In this document: positions 29,659 through 37,971 of the stretch, piece by piece | Layout of the letters: the number at the start of each line of letters is the position of its first letter | How positions within the stretch are numbered: position 1 is the stretch's first letter | Origin: a candidate division KSB1 bacterium | GTDB taxonomy: Bacteria > Zhuqueibacterota > Zhuqueibacteria > Zhuqueibacterales > Zhuqueibacteraceae | DNA: 64,000 nucleotides | Direction: 5' to 3' | Assembly (NCBI GenBank): GCA_034506175.1 | Contig: JAPDQB010000002.1 | Span: 151,333 to 215,332 of the forward strand | Notes under the pieces: generated by a model | What the model was told of the DNA's origin: nothing | The model's input: only the letters and a program-made list of their open reading frames with translations | Databases searched by the model: none | Position numbers and translations under genes: made by a program

Positions 29659-32600
29659 TTACCCGCCGTATTCCTCCCAGCTTTTGATTTGCAAATCTTC
29701 CATGCTTTTGGAAACGATGGTTTCGGCAAAACGTTTTGCCAGATGCAGCTCGGTGATCAAGGGAATGGCAAAATCCACGGCTTTGCGGCGGATGATGTAA
29801 TCGTTGGTCAATTCCTCTTCCTGGTAATTCTTCGGAATATTGATGACGAGATCGATTTTGCGCTCGGTGAGATATTCCAAAACGTTGGGGCTCGCTTTTT
29901 CCGTCGGCCAGTTCAGCACCTCGGTTTCGATGCCGTACTGCCGCATAAATTCCGCGGTGCCGCGCGTGGCATAAAGCCGGACGCCGGAATTTTGCAGGGC
30001 CTTCGCGCTCGCCACAAATTCCGCTTTGCCCTCGAGCGGACCGGTGGAAAGCAAAACGCTGCGGATCGGCAGCTTGTAGCCGACCGACAGCATGGCTTTG
30101 AGAAAGGCCTCGGCAAAATCATCGCCGAGGCAGCCGACCTCGCCAGTGGAGCTCATTTCAACGCCGAGCGTGGGATCGGCGCCTTGCAAGCGCGTGAATG
30201 AAAACTGCGGCGCTTTGACGCCGACGTATTCAAGCTCCATAAATGAGCGGTCGAATTTCGCCGCCGGCGCGTTCATGATCACGCGTGTTGCCAGATCGAT
30301 AAAATTGGTTTTGTAAACTTTTGAAACAAACGGGAAACTCCGCGAAGCGCGCAAGTTGCACTCGATCACCTTCACGTCGTTGTCGCGCGTGATGAACTGA
30401 ATATTGAACGGCCCGCTGATCTCCAGCGCCGCGGCGATTTTTTTGGAGATCATGCGCACACGGCGGATGGTTTCGAGCGAGGCATGCTGCGGCGGCAAAA
30501 CCAGCGTCGCATCGCCGGAGTGGACGCCGGCATTTTCAACGTGCTCGCTGATGGCGTAAACCAACACCTCGCCGGCTTTGGCGACGCCGTCAAATTCGAT
30601 CTCTTTCGCGTTCTCAATAAATTTGCTGATAACGACCGGATGCTCGGCGGAGATTGCTGTCGCCTTGTCCAAGAACTTGACCAGCTCGTTGTCGTTGACC
30701 GCCACACTCATCGCCGACCCGCTCAACACATACGACGGTCGCACCAGCACCGGATACTCGACTTTTTGCGCAAAGGCTTTGGCTTCTTCCAACGAACTGA
30801 GTTCCTGCCACACCGGCTGGTCGATGCCCAACTGGTCGAGCAGCGAAGAAAATTTGTGGCGATCCTCGGCGCGGTCGATCATCTCCGGCGAGGTGCCGAG
30901 AATTTTCATGCCGGCCTCGCGCAGCTTGAGCGCCAGGTTGTTCGGCGTTTGCCCGCCCATCGCGATGATGATACCGAGCGCCTGTTCTTTTTCGTAAATT
31001 TCCGCAATCGTTTCCAGGCGCAGCTCTTCAAAATAAAGCCGGTCGCACTCGTCGTAATCGGTGCTCACCGTTTCCGGATTGTAGTTGATCATGACGGTGT
31101 GATAGCCGAGCTTTTTGAGCGTCATCACCGCGTTGACGCAGCACCAATCAAACTCCACCGAGCTGCCGATGCGGTACACGCCGGAGCCGAGCACGATGAC
31201 GGATTTTTTGCCGCTCGCCGTCACGTCGTCGGCGCTGCCGTTGTAGGTCAAATAAAGAAAATTCGTCTGCGCCGGATATTCCGCGGCGAGCGTGTCGATC
31301 TGCTTCACCACCGGCGCCAGGCCGTAATTGCGGCGCATGGCGCGGACTTCCGGCTCTTGCGCGCCGAGCGTTTTGGCGACTTGCGCATCGGAAAATCCGG
31401 CCTTTTTCGCATCCCGCAAAATGCCTTTCGGACAAACGCCGCCGGCATAAACTTTCAGCTTCTCCGCAATATCCAAAACGTTTTTGATTTTATACAAAAA
31501 CCATTTGTCGATGTGCGTCAGCTCGTGAATGCGGTCAATCGAAAAGCCGGCTCGCAGCGCCAACGGAATGGCGAAGACACGCTCGTCGGTCGGGTTCTGC
31601 AACTCCTCTTCGAGATTGCCGAATTTGAGATGATCGTTGCCGATCAGGCCGTGTACGCCAATCTCGAGCATGCGCAGCGCTTTCTGCAACGCTTCCTCGA
31701 AATTGCGGCCGATCGCCATCACCTCGCCGACGGATTTCATGCCGGAGCCGAGGCGCTTGGAGACGTTGCGAAACTTCTTCAAATCCCAGCGCGGAATTTT
31801 GACGACGACGTAATCCAGCGCCGGCTCGAAGCAGGCCATCGTGGTTTGGGTGATCTGATTTTTAAGATCAACCAGGCTGTGGCCGAGCGCCAATTTCGCA
31901 GCGATAAACGCGAGCGGATAGCCGGTCGCCTTCGAGGCCAGCGCCGAGCTGCGCGAAAGCCGCGCGTTGACTTCGATGACGCGATAATCTTCGGATTTGG
32001 GGTCGAGCGCGTATTGAATGTTGCACTCGCCGACGATGCCGAGATGGCGGATGACGCGAATGGCGATCTCGCGCAGTTTGTGATATTCGTTGTTGCTCAA
32101 CGTCTGGCTGGGCGCGACGACGATGCTCTCACCGGTGTGAATGCCGAGCGGATCGAAATTTTCCATATTGCACACGGTGATGCAATTGTCGTAGCTGTCG
32201 CGCACGACTTCGTATTCGATCTCTTTCCAGCCTTTGAGATATTCTTCGACGAGAATTTGGTTGGTGTACGCGAAAGCTTTATCCGCCAGCTCGCTCACTT
32301 CCTGCTCGTTGGTGCACAGACCGGAGCCAAGCCCGCCAAGCGCGTAAGCAATGCGAATCATCACCGGAAAGCCGATTTCATGCGCGACGCGAATGGCCTC
32401 CGCGCGCGAAGTGACCGCCACACTGCGCGGCACTTTGACGCCGATCTCGCGCAGCTTGTCGGCAAAAATCTGGCGATCTTCCGTCGCCTCAATCGCCGAA
32501 ATCGGTGTGCCGAGCACTTTGAGATTGTATTTCTCAAAGACGCCGCTCTTCGCCAACGCAACCCCGCAGTTCAACGCCGTCTGCCCACCGAATCCCAGCA

Positions 32601-32853
32601 GAATGCCGTCGGGCTTTTCTTTTTGAATGATCTTCTCGACAAAATACGGATTGACCGGCAGAAAATAAACTTTGTCGGCGAGATGCTCGGAGGTTTGTAT
32701 CGTCGCGATATTCGGGTTGATCAGAATCGTCGCAATATTTTCCTGCTTCAGCGCCTTGATCGCCTGACTGCCGGAGTAATCAAACTCGCCGGCCTCGCCG
32801 ATCTTGAGCGCGGAGCTGCCGAGGAGGATGATTTTTTGAGGGGGGGTGTGCAT
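29659..32853 (-). CDS. carB: Carbamoyl-phosphate synthase large subunit
   Basis: 1064 residues, full length. Two ATP-grasp halves are visible: first half IILLGSSALKIGEAGEFDYSG and GFGGQTALNCGVAL with FPVMIRIAYALGGLGSG, second half VIVLGSGVYRIGSSVEFDWC, MGGQTPNNLALKL and YPVLVRPSYVLSGSAMSV, then a C-terminal MGS-like regulatory domain (LYATRGTAEFMRQYGIETEV, LVINIPKN). It makes carbamoyl phosphate for pyrimidine and arginine synthesis with CarA supplying ammonia. The SSALKIGEAGEFDYSGSQA lead is the type found in Bacteroidota and eukaryotes. carA lies upstream on the same strand but is split off by about 3.9 kb of inserted sequence. Confidence 0.96.
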   Translation of the reverse strand: MHTPPQKIILLGSSALKIGEAGEFDYSGSQAIKALKQENIATILINPNIATIQTSEHLADKVYFLPVNPYFVEKIIQKEKPDGILLGFGGQTALNCGVALAKSGVFEKYNLKVLGTPISAIEATEDRQIFADKLREIGVKVPRSVAVTSRAEAIRVAHEIGFPVMIRIAYALGGLGSGLCTNEQEVSELADKAFAYTNQILVEEYLKGWKEIEYEVVRDSYDNCITVCNMENFDPLGIHTGESIVVAPSQTLSNNEYHKLREIAIRVIRHLGIVGECNIQYALDPKSEDYRVIEVNARLSRSSALASKATGYPLAFIAAKLALGHSLVDLKNQITQTTMACFEPALDYVVVKIPRWDLKKFRNVSKRLGSGMKSVGEVMAIGRNFEEALQKALRMLEIGVHGLIGNDHLKFGNLEEELQNPTDERVFAIPLALRAGFSIDRIHELTHIDKWFLYKIKNVLDIAEKLKVYAGGVCPKGILRDAKKAGFSDAQVAKTLGAQEPEVRAMRRNYGLAPVVKQIDTLAAEYPAQTNFLYLTYNGSADDVTASGKKSVIVLGSGVYRIGSSVEFDWCCVNAVMTLKKLGYHTVMINYNPETVSTDYDECDRLYFEELRLETIAEIYEKEQALGIIIAMGGQTPNNLALKLREAGMKILGTSPEMIDRAEDRHKFSSLLDQLGIDQPVWQELSSLEEAKAFAQKVEYPVLVRPSYVLSGSAMSVAVNDNELVKFLDKATAISAEHPVVISKFIENAKEIEFDGVAKAGEVLVYAISEHVENAGVHSGDATLVLPPQHASLETIRRVRMISKKIAAALEISGPFNIQFITRDNDVKVIECNLRASRSFPFVSKVYKTNFIDLATRVIMNAPAAKFDRSFMELEYVGVKAPQFSFTRLQGADPTLGVEMSSTGEVGCLGDDFAEAFLKAMLSVGYKLPIRSVLLSTGPLEGKAEFVASAKALQNSGVRLYATRGTAEFMRQYGIETEVLNWPTEKASPNVLEYLTERKIDLVINIPKNYQEEELTNDYIIRRKAVDFAIPLITELHLAKRFAETIVSKSMEDLQIKSWEEYGG

Positions 32854-32958
32854 GAATCAAAAGCTTGTATTTGAATAACCAACGGGTGAAAACGGCCAAC
32901 GGATATGAAAGCTCTTTTAAATATCACCAGGCTTTTGTCTAAAAAATTTCAGAATTTA

Positions 32959-33696
32959 TCAGCGACGACGATAACCTTTGGCAATTATGCGAGCATTGAG
33001 TTCTTGAATTTCTCTTGTAAATTTGGTGTCATCCAACTCAGAGAGTTCAGGTATTTTATCTAAAGCAGAGGCTTTCATTGCAACCTGCGTCGGCAAGCGA
33101 ACAAAGTCTTTATCATTTATCAGCTTTTTTAGTCTACCAATAAGTTCTTTCTCTTTCGAGCGACGTTCTTCTTCTAACTTCTTTCGACTCTCTTCTATCT
33201 TTTGTATCATCCTGTATTCATCTTCTTCTATTTTTCCAATCGCTTCCTCACGCAGTTTAAGAAAATCATTCCACCAGGATTCATAGAGATAGAAATCTAA
33301 AATACTCTCTCCAACTCGTAAAGATAGTTTAAAAGCACACTCCTTGCCAATATACTTTTTGTATTCGCTTATTGAAGACAATACAGTTGGCAAATATATT
33401 TCTTTTGGCTGCTCGTTATCATCTTCGTTATCAAAATCTTCATCAATGTCTTCGTCAAAGCCATCATCTTCATCGTATAAAGCACCATCTACTTCGTATA
33501 TGAAGTCTGTATCTTGTAATATTTTCGCAAACACAAAAATCACTTTTGTATTCAAGACCTTTGCTGCCTTGACAAATTCCTCGAAGTCACCGATAAATGG
33601 TAATCCTTCACTTTCGTCTTTTTCTGTGCTGCCTTCCACGCGTATTGGAAATAGATCACATGAAGTTATCTTTTCAACAAGTTCTTTTGAATTCAT
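32959..33696 (-). CDS. Acidic, coiled-coil-rich protein of unknown function
   Basis: 245 residues, start ATG 33696 with AAGGAG upstream. No recognised family. The N-terminal half has a mixed alpha/beta pattern (DFEEFVKAAKVLNTKVIFVFAKIL), a very acidic loop (YDEDDGFDEDIDEDFDNEDD), then LSLRVGESILDFYLYESWWNDFL and a charged helical stretch of Glu/Lys/Arg (MIQKIEESRKKLEEERRSKEKEL). Base composition is clearly more AT-rich than neighbours, suggesting acquisition. It lies between carB and the carA-like 3' fragment. Confidence 0.7.
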   Translation of the reverse strand: MNSKELVEKITSCDLFPIRVEGSTEKDESEGLPFIGDFEEFVKAAKVLNTKVIFVFAKILQDTDFIYEVDGALYDEDDGFDEDIDEDFDNEDDNEQPKEIYLPTVLSSISEYKKYIGKECAFKLSLRVGESILDFYLYESWWNDFLKLREEAIGKIEEDEYRMIQKIEESRKKLEEERRSKEKELIGRLKKLINDKDFVRLPTQVAMKASALDKIPELSELDDTKFTREIQELNARIIAKGYRRR

Positions 33697-33797
33697 TTCG
33701 GACTCCTTCTCATATACAGTCCCTGCACCTTGCCTCGCGAAGCCAGTGCAAATTCCTCCACAAATTAGGACCCGCTCATATCTCCATCTAACTAATT

Positions 33798-33911
33798 TTA
33801 TATCAGCTTGACAAACTCATCAAACCAAAACACCGTATCCACCGGGCCGGGCGAGGCTTCGGAATGGAATTGCACGCCCATGAACGGCTTACTACGGTGG
33901 CGAATGCTTCA
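33798..33911 (-). pseudogene. Duplicated 3' end of carA (frame-intact fragment)
   Basis: About 110 bases match the carA 3' end (36726-36836) with only about eight differences by eye. Read on the minus strand it gives [18 protein letters not shown], then a match to the last ~18 residues of CarA, ending in FVKLI and TAA. The catalytic HPE is changed to HSE. Upstream sequence is unrelated. It is most simply a target-site or att-like duplication left by insertion of the segment up to carA. Confidence 0.85.
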
Positions 33912-33938
33912 TCATTTTACGCCCACAATAAATTAAAT

Positions 33939-34367
33939 TTAAGATGTTTCCGGCAAGTTTAAATCCCCATTGATCAACTGGGTTCTTTTGAATTCTACTT
34001 CAGCAATCAATTGTTGAGCATTTTGAAATTGAGGAAGAGCTTCTTTCTCAGAGGGGATAACAAAATCATCGTAATCAAAATCCTGCCTCGAGTCAAATGC
34101 GGTATGGGCAATTTCACTGAAGCGTTTATCGAAAATGTTCGTCTTGACAAAGTATTGGTCAAACAACGTTAAGGTGCCGGAGTGTTTCTTGCTATCGAGC
34201 TTGATCAAACTCAACAATGAACGAATAGCATTGAAAATGGCGTAATAAGAGCGATTGATACTGCCATCATACATCTGATTATTCAAGAGAAATTCTGCTT
34301 GCTTCAATAAGCTTTTCGCTTTTTGAAAACGATGCTCTGACAAATCAAGCACTTTTTGTTCTAACAT
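33939..34367 (-). CDS. HEPN-domain protein (toxin-like partner of a minimal nucleotidyltransferase)
   Basis: 142 residues. All-helical with FQKAKSLLKQAEFLL and the HEPN-type SINRSYYAIFNAIRSLL (the R-x4-6 region of HEPN RNases in this subgroup), then a helical end. In the MNT-HEPN pairs the HEPN protein is often a toxic RNase controlled by the nucleotidyltransferase through modification. The gene overlaps the upstream nucleotidyltransferase gene by seven bases. Toxin role is the usual one for the pair; here it is inference. Confidence 0.82.
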   Translation of the reverse strand: MLEQKVLDLSEHRFQKAKSLLKQAEFLLNNQMYDGSINRSYYAIFNAIRSLLSLIKLDSKKHSGTLTLFDQYFVKTNIFDKRFSEIAHTAFDSRQDFDYDDFVIPSEKEALPQFQNAQQLIAEVEFKRTQLINGDLNLPETS

Positions 34368-34687
34368 AATCGCACACTATCACGTTGAATTTCCTGATAA
34401 AACAAGGTTTGATAGAACTCATTCTGTTGCCAAATTTTTAAATCTTTGATGACGGGTGAAATACAAACGCCATGCTTTAAGGAATAATTCGAAGAAAGCT
34501 TGCTCAATTCTTTTCGCAGTTGATAATCGAACTGCTTAACAATGATGAGAATGTCAATGTCAGAATCTTTCTCAGCCTCGTTGCGCGCCAAGGAGCCAAA
34601 TAAGTATTCCGCAACCAGATTGTCGCGCAATATCATTTTGGTTTCATCGGAGAAGCTTTTGATGATTTTTTCAACCACCGGATTCAT
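34361..34687 (-). CDS. Minimal nucleotidyltransferase (MNT/MntA-like antitoxin)
   Basis: 108 residues. It has the polymerase-beta fold signature LFGSLARNEAEKDSDIDILI, giving G-S plus the D-x-D metal ligands. Such small proteins with a HEPN partner form MNT-HEPN type VII toxin-antitoxin modules, where MNT adds AMP or similar to the toxin. It overlaps the HEPN gene and is on the minus strand with the other island genes. Confidence 0.85.
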   Translation of the reverse strand: MNPVVEKIIKSFSDETKMILRDNLVAEYLFGSLARNEAEKDSDIDILIIVKQFDYQLRKELSKLSSNYSLKHGVCISPVIKDLKIWQQNEFYQTLFYQEIQRDSVRLC

Positions 34688-34750
34688 TGCTACTTTTCTT
34701 GTTTAGTGAGATCAATAATGTCTATAGCGATATGATGAAATTACCCATCT

Positions 34751-35048
34751 TTAAGCCTTCCAGTGCCGGCGCCGAAGATCACGAACCCATGCCACGCTGT
34801 CGCTCATATCGTCACGATCTTTCCACATTCCGATAAACGGCTCATTCTTTAATTTCGATCTTTTCGCCTTTTGCGCGAAAGCCGGGCGCTTACGCGAAAC
34901 TTTTTTTCCGCTTTCTTCCTCGGCTGCCATTTTTCTTGTCGAGTCTTCGTTCCAGCTCGGCGCGGCTAATCGTTTTTTCTTTGCGCCACTTTTCAACAAG
35001 TTTCCAGAATTTGTCACTGCTCCCCAACTGCAATTGTTCTTTATCCAT
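34751..35048 (-). pseudogene. Frameshifted antitoxin-like gene
   Basis: From ATG 35048 (GGGAG upstream) the frame reads MDKEQLQLGSSDKFWKLVEKW then RKEKTISRAELERRLDKK before leaving sense; the second frame resumes as AFAQKAKRSKLKNEPFIGMW, then KDRDDMSDSVAWVRDLRRRHW to the stop at 34751. The two halves fit one small protein of a widespread antitoxin-type family that carries FWKLIE and FIGMWKDREDM motifs. A single frameshift near 34930 separates them. No toxin partner is adjacent. Confidence 0.6.
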
Positions 35049-35122
35049 CACTCAACTCCCAAATAGGTTCCACATGCTCCCACGATAGAATCACACCGGT
35101 TTTCTCAAACACTCAAAGCCTC

Positions 35123-35192
35123 GTTTATAGAGAAATCCAACATATCACTCCTTCGGAGTTCAAAAATCCTGAGGTTCAACTTTTCTATAAAC
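35123..35192. repeat. Palindromic repeat with TTTCTATAAACAT end
   Basis: GTTTATAGAGAAA (35123-35135) pairs with TTTTCTATAAAC (35181-35192). The TTTCTATAAACAT end recurs at 62593-62605, followed in both cases by a short GCACC/GCCAACC and a GC-rich palindrome, so it is a dispersed family. It fills the gap between the antitoxin remnant and the HNH gene. Confidence 0.6.
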
Positions 35193-35222
35193 ATTGCACC
35201 TAACGGAGTTGACGTGCAGGAT

Positions 35223-35633
35223 TTAACCATATAAACCAGCATCCAATAAATGCCGCCGTTCCGTAATATGATCTTCATCATTTAGGTGCAAAAGCTTTAT
35301 CGTCACTCTCGCTTCGGCGGTGAGGGCCCGAATCGTTGCGCCTTCGAGGACAAAATGATCCGACCACTTATGAAGGCGCGGATTGAACAATGGCACAAGC
35401 TGGCCGGTCACCGGATCAAACGCGCCAACGTTGGGACCTTTGTACCGATTGCACCGAAAACACGCCAGCGCCAGATTTTCCTCCTCGGTTTTGCCGTCAT
35501 GCTGACGAGGAATGAGGTGATCCGGCTCATGTTTGTGCAATGCGGCCCATTGCGGCAGCAAACAATATTCACAACGATTGCCGGCGCGTTCGATAACCAA
35601 CCGGCGCAAATGGTTAGGGATTTCGGACCGCAT
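35223..35633 (-). CDS. HNH endonuclease
   Basis: 136 residues. The zinc-binding CEYC, the HNH core HEPDHLIPRQHDGKTEEENL, and LACFRCNRYKG (second Cys pair) are all present, followed by GAFDPVTGQLVPLFNPR and WSDHFVLEG. Proteins like this pair closely with a small upstream protein and are common in cyanobacteria and Chloroflexi. It overlaps the upstream gene by one base (TAATG), a coupled pair. It might be a homing-type or defence nuclease; the role is not known. Confidence 0.88.
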   Translation of the reverse strand: MRSEIPNHLRRLVIERAGNRCEYCLLPQWAALHKHEPDHLIPRQHDGKTEEENLALACFRCNRYKGPNVGAFDPVTGQLVPLFNPRLHKWSDHFVLEGATIRALTAEARVTIKLLHLNDEDHITERRHLLDAGLYG

Positions 35634-35983
35634 TAGGCCCCCGTTTGCAACTGTCTGGCAAGTTGGGCTTTAAGCTTGATGATCGTATGTTCAATTTTAT
35701 TCAATTCATCAAGCTCGCGCTGTTCTTCTTCCCCCAAAAGACCGGCGGCATTCAAGGCCAATAGACGCCGCAATCTGTCCTGCGCTCGCTCAGAAACATG
35801 GTAGTCCAACACTTCCTGAGGAGAAGGGTTGGCCGCGAAAAGCTGAATAACCTCTGTCGCCGTCTCGGTTGCCAACGTTTTGTAGCCGACCAGACTGAGC
35901 TCAAGAATGGCCGGTAACCAATTTTGAATTGGCTGAATCTTGTTTGCCAACTCCTCCGGCACTTGCATCGTTATTTGAACCAT
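35633..35983 (-). CDS. Small partner of the HNH nuclease, unknown function
   Basis: 116 residues. Starts MVQITMQVPEELANKIQPIQNW and continues with helical sequence ending in IEHTIIKLKAQLARQL. This fits the small proteins that precede HNH genes in cyanobacterial-like modules; the N-terminal strand plus helix hints at a ribbon-helix-helix-like DNA-binding end, as an antitoxin or regulator would have, but no assignment is firm. The stop overlaps the HNH start by one base. Confidence 0.72.
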   Translation of the reverse strand: MVQITMQVPEELANKIQPIQNWLPAILELSLVGYKTLATETATEVIQLFAANPSPQEVLDYHVSERAQDRLRRLLALNAAGLLGEEEQRELDELNKIEHTIIKLKAQLARQLQTGA

Positions 35984-36075
35984 ATTTGCCTCGAAACTTA
36001 TTCGATTTAAAATTAACGATAAGGTCGTCCAAAATCAACAAAAACTTTTTCCCTTAGTTGCAGCCCGTCTATAGT

Positions 36076-36154
36076 ATCACCACGAAAATGCCGTAGCGCC
36101 GGCTTCCAGCCTGCATGCAGACAAGATGTTTGCGCTACATTTTCATCGTGATGG
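36076..36154. repeat. Dispersed hairpin repeat, GTAGCGC family, copy 2
   Basis: The left arm ATCACCACGAAAATG plus GTAGCGC (36076-36099) pairs with GCGCTAC plus ATTTTCATCGTGATGG (36132-36154). The internal TTCCAGCCTGCATGCAGACA matches copy 1 near 8416-8475 apart from small changes. Confidence 0.8.
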
Positions 36155-36233
36155 GTGTGCAAACGTACATGACAATTACTCTGGGAAAACTATCCCTGGC
36201 CTGCGGCAGGGCAGGCACGACCGCGAAGATTTT

Positions 36234-36492
36234 GTAGCGCAGGCATCCTGCCCAATGCTGCTAACTTTTCGGAAAGGCAAACCAATTGCTGGCAAAAAAA
36301 TTCAAAAGCAATGACAGAAAAATGAATGGCAAAAACATGGGAGCGGGTTTTCATCAAAAATACTCTTGGTCGCTTGGTAAGAAGCCTGAATATCTTTCTG
36401 CCATACATCTTCCTGTCATGATTTTCTTGAAAAAGTTAGTGACATTGGGCATCCTGCCTGCATTAGTTTGCAGACAAGATGTCTGCGTTACG
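36234..36492. repeat. Cluster of partial GTAGCGC repeats and an ATGACAG palindrome
   Basis: A half copy of the GTAGCGC family begins at 36234 (GTAGCGCAGGCATCCTGCC). An independent palindrome follows: ATGACAGAAAAATGAATGGC (36311-36330) against the complement of CTGCCATACATCTTCCTGTC (36398-36417). A further part copy of the first family (TTTGCAGACAAGATGTCTGC, then GTTACG) ends at 36492. The open frames here encode repeat-derived peptides and are not genes. Confidence 0.65.
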
Positions 36493-36539
36493 CTATTGTG
36501 CAGTAAAACACGAGCAACTATTCGGCCCTCCCCTCGCAT

Positions 36540-36613
36540 GTCATCCCGCAGAGCGGGATCTGTTTTTATACCAGCACAGTGCTCGAACTTAAAAAGGATT
36601 CCTACGCAATGAC
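36540..36613. repeat. GTCATTGCG-family palindrome, copy near carA
   Basis: Begins GTCATCCCGCAGAGCGGGAT and ends GGATTCCTACGCAATGAC, an imperfect inverted repeat of the family also at 7548-7607 and 40728-40807. With the preceding repeats it fills most of the 740-base gap between the HNH module and carA. The remaining 36614-36725 shows no feature. Confidence 0.65.
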
Positions 36614-36725
36614 AGCTTCTTTTTGTACCTGAATAGTTTCAAATGTAATAATCAATCCGGGCGATTCGGCAAATCCGGATACCAAAATATTTCCGCGTGC
36701 GTTTTTGATCCGTGTGCGATACAAG

Positions 36726-37811
36726 TTAAATCAGCTTGACAAACTCATCAAACAAAAACGCCGTATCCACCGGCCCGGGCGAGGCTTCGGGATGGAATTG
36801 CACGCCCATGAACGGCTTTGAGCGGTGGCGAATGCCTTCGTTCGTGCCGTCGTTGGCGTTGAAGAACCACGGCTGCCAATCCGGTGGCAGCGTTTCTTCG
36901 TTCACGGCGTAGCCGTGATTTTGCGAGGTGATGAAACAGCGCTTGCTGCCGACCAAAACGCACGGCTGGTTTTGGCCGCGATGGCCGTATTTGAGCTTGT
37001 AGGTTTCGGCGCCGGCGGCGAGCGCGAGAATTTGGCTGCCGAGGCAAATGCCGAAAATCGGCGTTTCTTTGTCGAGAAGCCGGCGCACGGTTTTGACGGT
37101 TTCATTGCACATCTTCGGATCGCCGGGGCCATTCGACAGCACGATGCCGTCGAAGCGCTCGTTTTCCAGCGGCCAGTCCCACGGCACGGCGGTCACCGAC
37201 AGGCCGCGCTGCAGCAGCGAGCGAATGATATTGTTCTTGCAGCCGCAATCGACCACGGCCACGCGTTTTTTGCCCAGCTTCTCAGGACTCCGTAAGGCGG
37301 AGCCGTCACCGTAATGAATCGGTTTCTCGATGCTCACCTGCGCGACGAGATTGATGCGATTGGGATCATAAAACTCGACGTCGCGATTTTCATAAATCAC
37401 CTTGCCGAGCATGCTGCCGGCGCTGCGCAATTTTTGCGTCAGAGCGCGAGTATCCACGCTGGCGAGGCCGGGGATTTTTTGCGATTGCAGCCAGCGATCC
37501 AGCGAGAGACTGCTGCTCCAATGGCTGAAATTGGCGGAAAATTCCGATACGATCAGCGCAGAAATTTGGATTTGATTGGACTCGAAGAAACTGCTGATGC
37601 CACCCATTGATCTTTCGCTCGGCACACCGTAGTTGCCGATCAGCGGATACGTCAACACCAAAATCTGGCCTTTATAGGAGGGGTCGGTGAAGCATTCAGG
37701 ATAACCGACCATGCCGGTGTTGAAGACGACTTCACCAGCCACCGAACCGGTCCAACCAAAGGCCCGTCCTGAAAACGTGGTTCCGTCTTCGAGAATAAGT
37801 TTGGCGTTCAT
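36726..37811 (-). CDS. carA: Carbamoyl-phosphate synthase small subunit
   Basis: 361 residues. The glutamine amidotransferase domain shows VVDCGCKNNIIRSLL, LSNGPGDPKMC, the catalytic Cys in IFGICLGSQILALA, and the His-Glu pair in [15 protein letters not shown]; the N-terminal domain is GWTGSVAGEVVFNTGMVGYPE. It hydrolyses glutamine and feeds ammonia to CarB. It starts one base after the DUF5989 gene stop. carB follows on the same strand, but 3.9 kb lies between, including a duplicate of this gene's 3' end. The stop is TAA at 36726-36728. Confidence 0.96.
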   Translation of the reverse strand: MNAKLILEDGTTFSGRAFGWTGSVAGEVVFNTGMVGYPECFTDPSYKGQILVLTYPLIGNYGVPSERSMGGISSFFESNQIQISALIVSEFSANFSHWSSSLSLDRWLQSQKIPGLASVDTRALTQKLRSAGSMLGKVIYENRDVEFYDPNRINLVAQVSIEKPIHYGDGSALRSPEKLGKKRVAVVDCGCKNNIIRSLLQRGLSVTAVPWDWPLENERFDGIVLSNGPGDPKMCNETVKTVRRLLDKETPIFGICLGSQILALAAGAETYKLKYGHRGQNQPCVLVGSKRCFITSQNHGYAVNEETLPPDWQPWFFNANDGTNEGIRHRSKPFMGVQFHPEASPGPVDTAFLFDEFVKLI

Positions 37812-37812
37812 T

Positions 37813-37971
37813 TCAAAAAAGTGTATAAATAAACGGCGCCAGCGCTGAGCCTTGCGTCAAAACGATCAGCAGGCTGAGCATGAGCATGACGAGAACGATC
37901 GGGCCCAGCCACCATTTTTTGCGCACGCGCATGAACTGCCAAAATTCGCTGATGATTGAAAGCTTACCCAT
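37813..37971 (-). CDS. DUF5989 small membrane protein
   Basis: 52 residues from ATG 37971, with AAAGGA upstream. The sequence MGKLSIISEFWQFMRVRKKW followed by a hydrophobic span and the near-invariant ending GSALAPFIYTLF matches the DUF5989 family. Members often sit beside SxtJ-type membrane proteins and carbamoyltransferases in bacteria; here it leads carA directly with one base between, and any role in carbamoylation is inference. The membrane span is residues ~22-40. Confidence 0.85.
   Translation of the reverse strand: MGKLSIISEFWQFMRVRKKWWLGPIVLVMLMLSLLIVLTQGSALAPFIYTLF

Noticed and set aside
30484..32874. 796-residue open frame on the plus strand
   Set aside because: It is fully antisense to carB, whose motifs are clear, and reads as Arg/Ala/Val-rich shadow sequence.
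36286..36612. 108-residue open frame on the plus strand near carA
   Set aside because: It is made of palindromic repeat sequence; the peptide QDVCVTL-type ends are repeat-derived and there is no ribosome site or family match.
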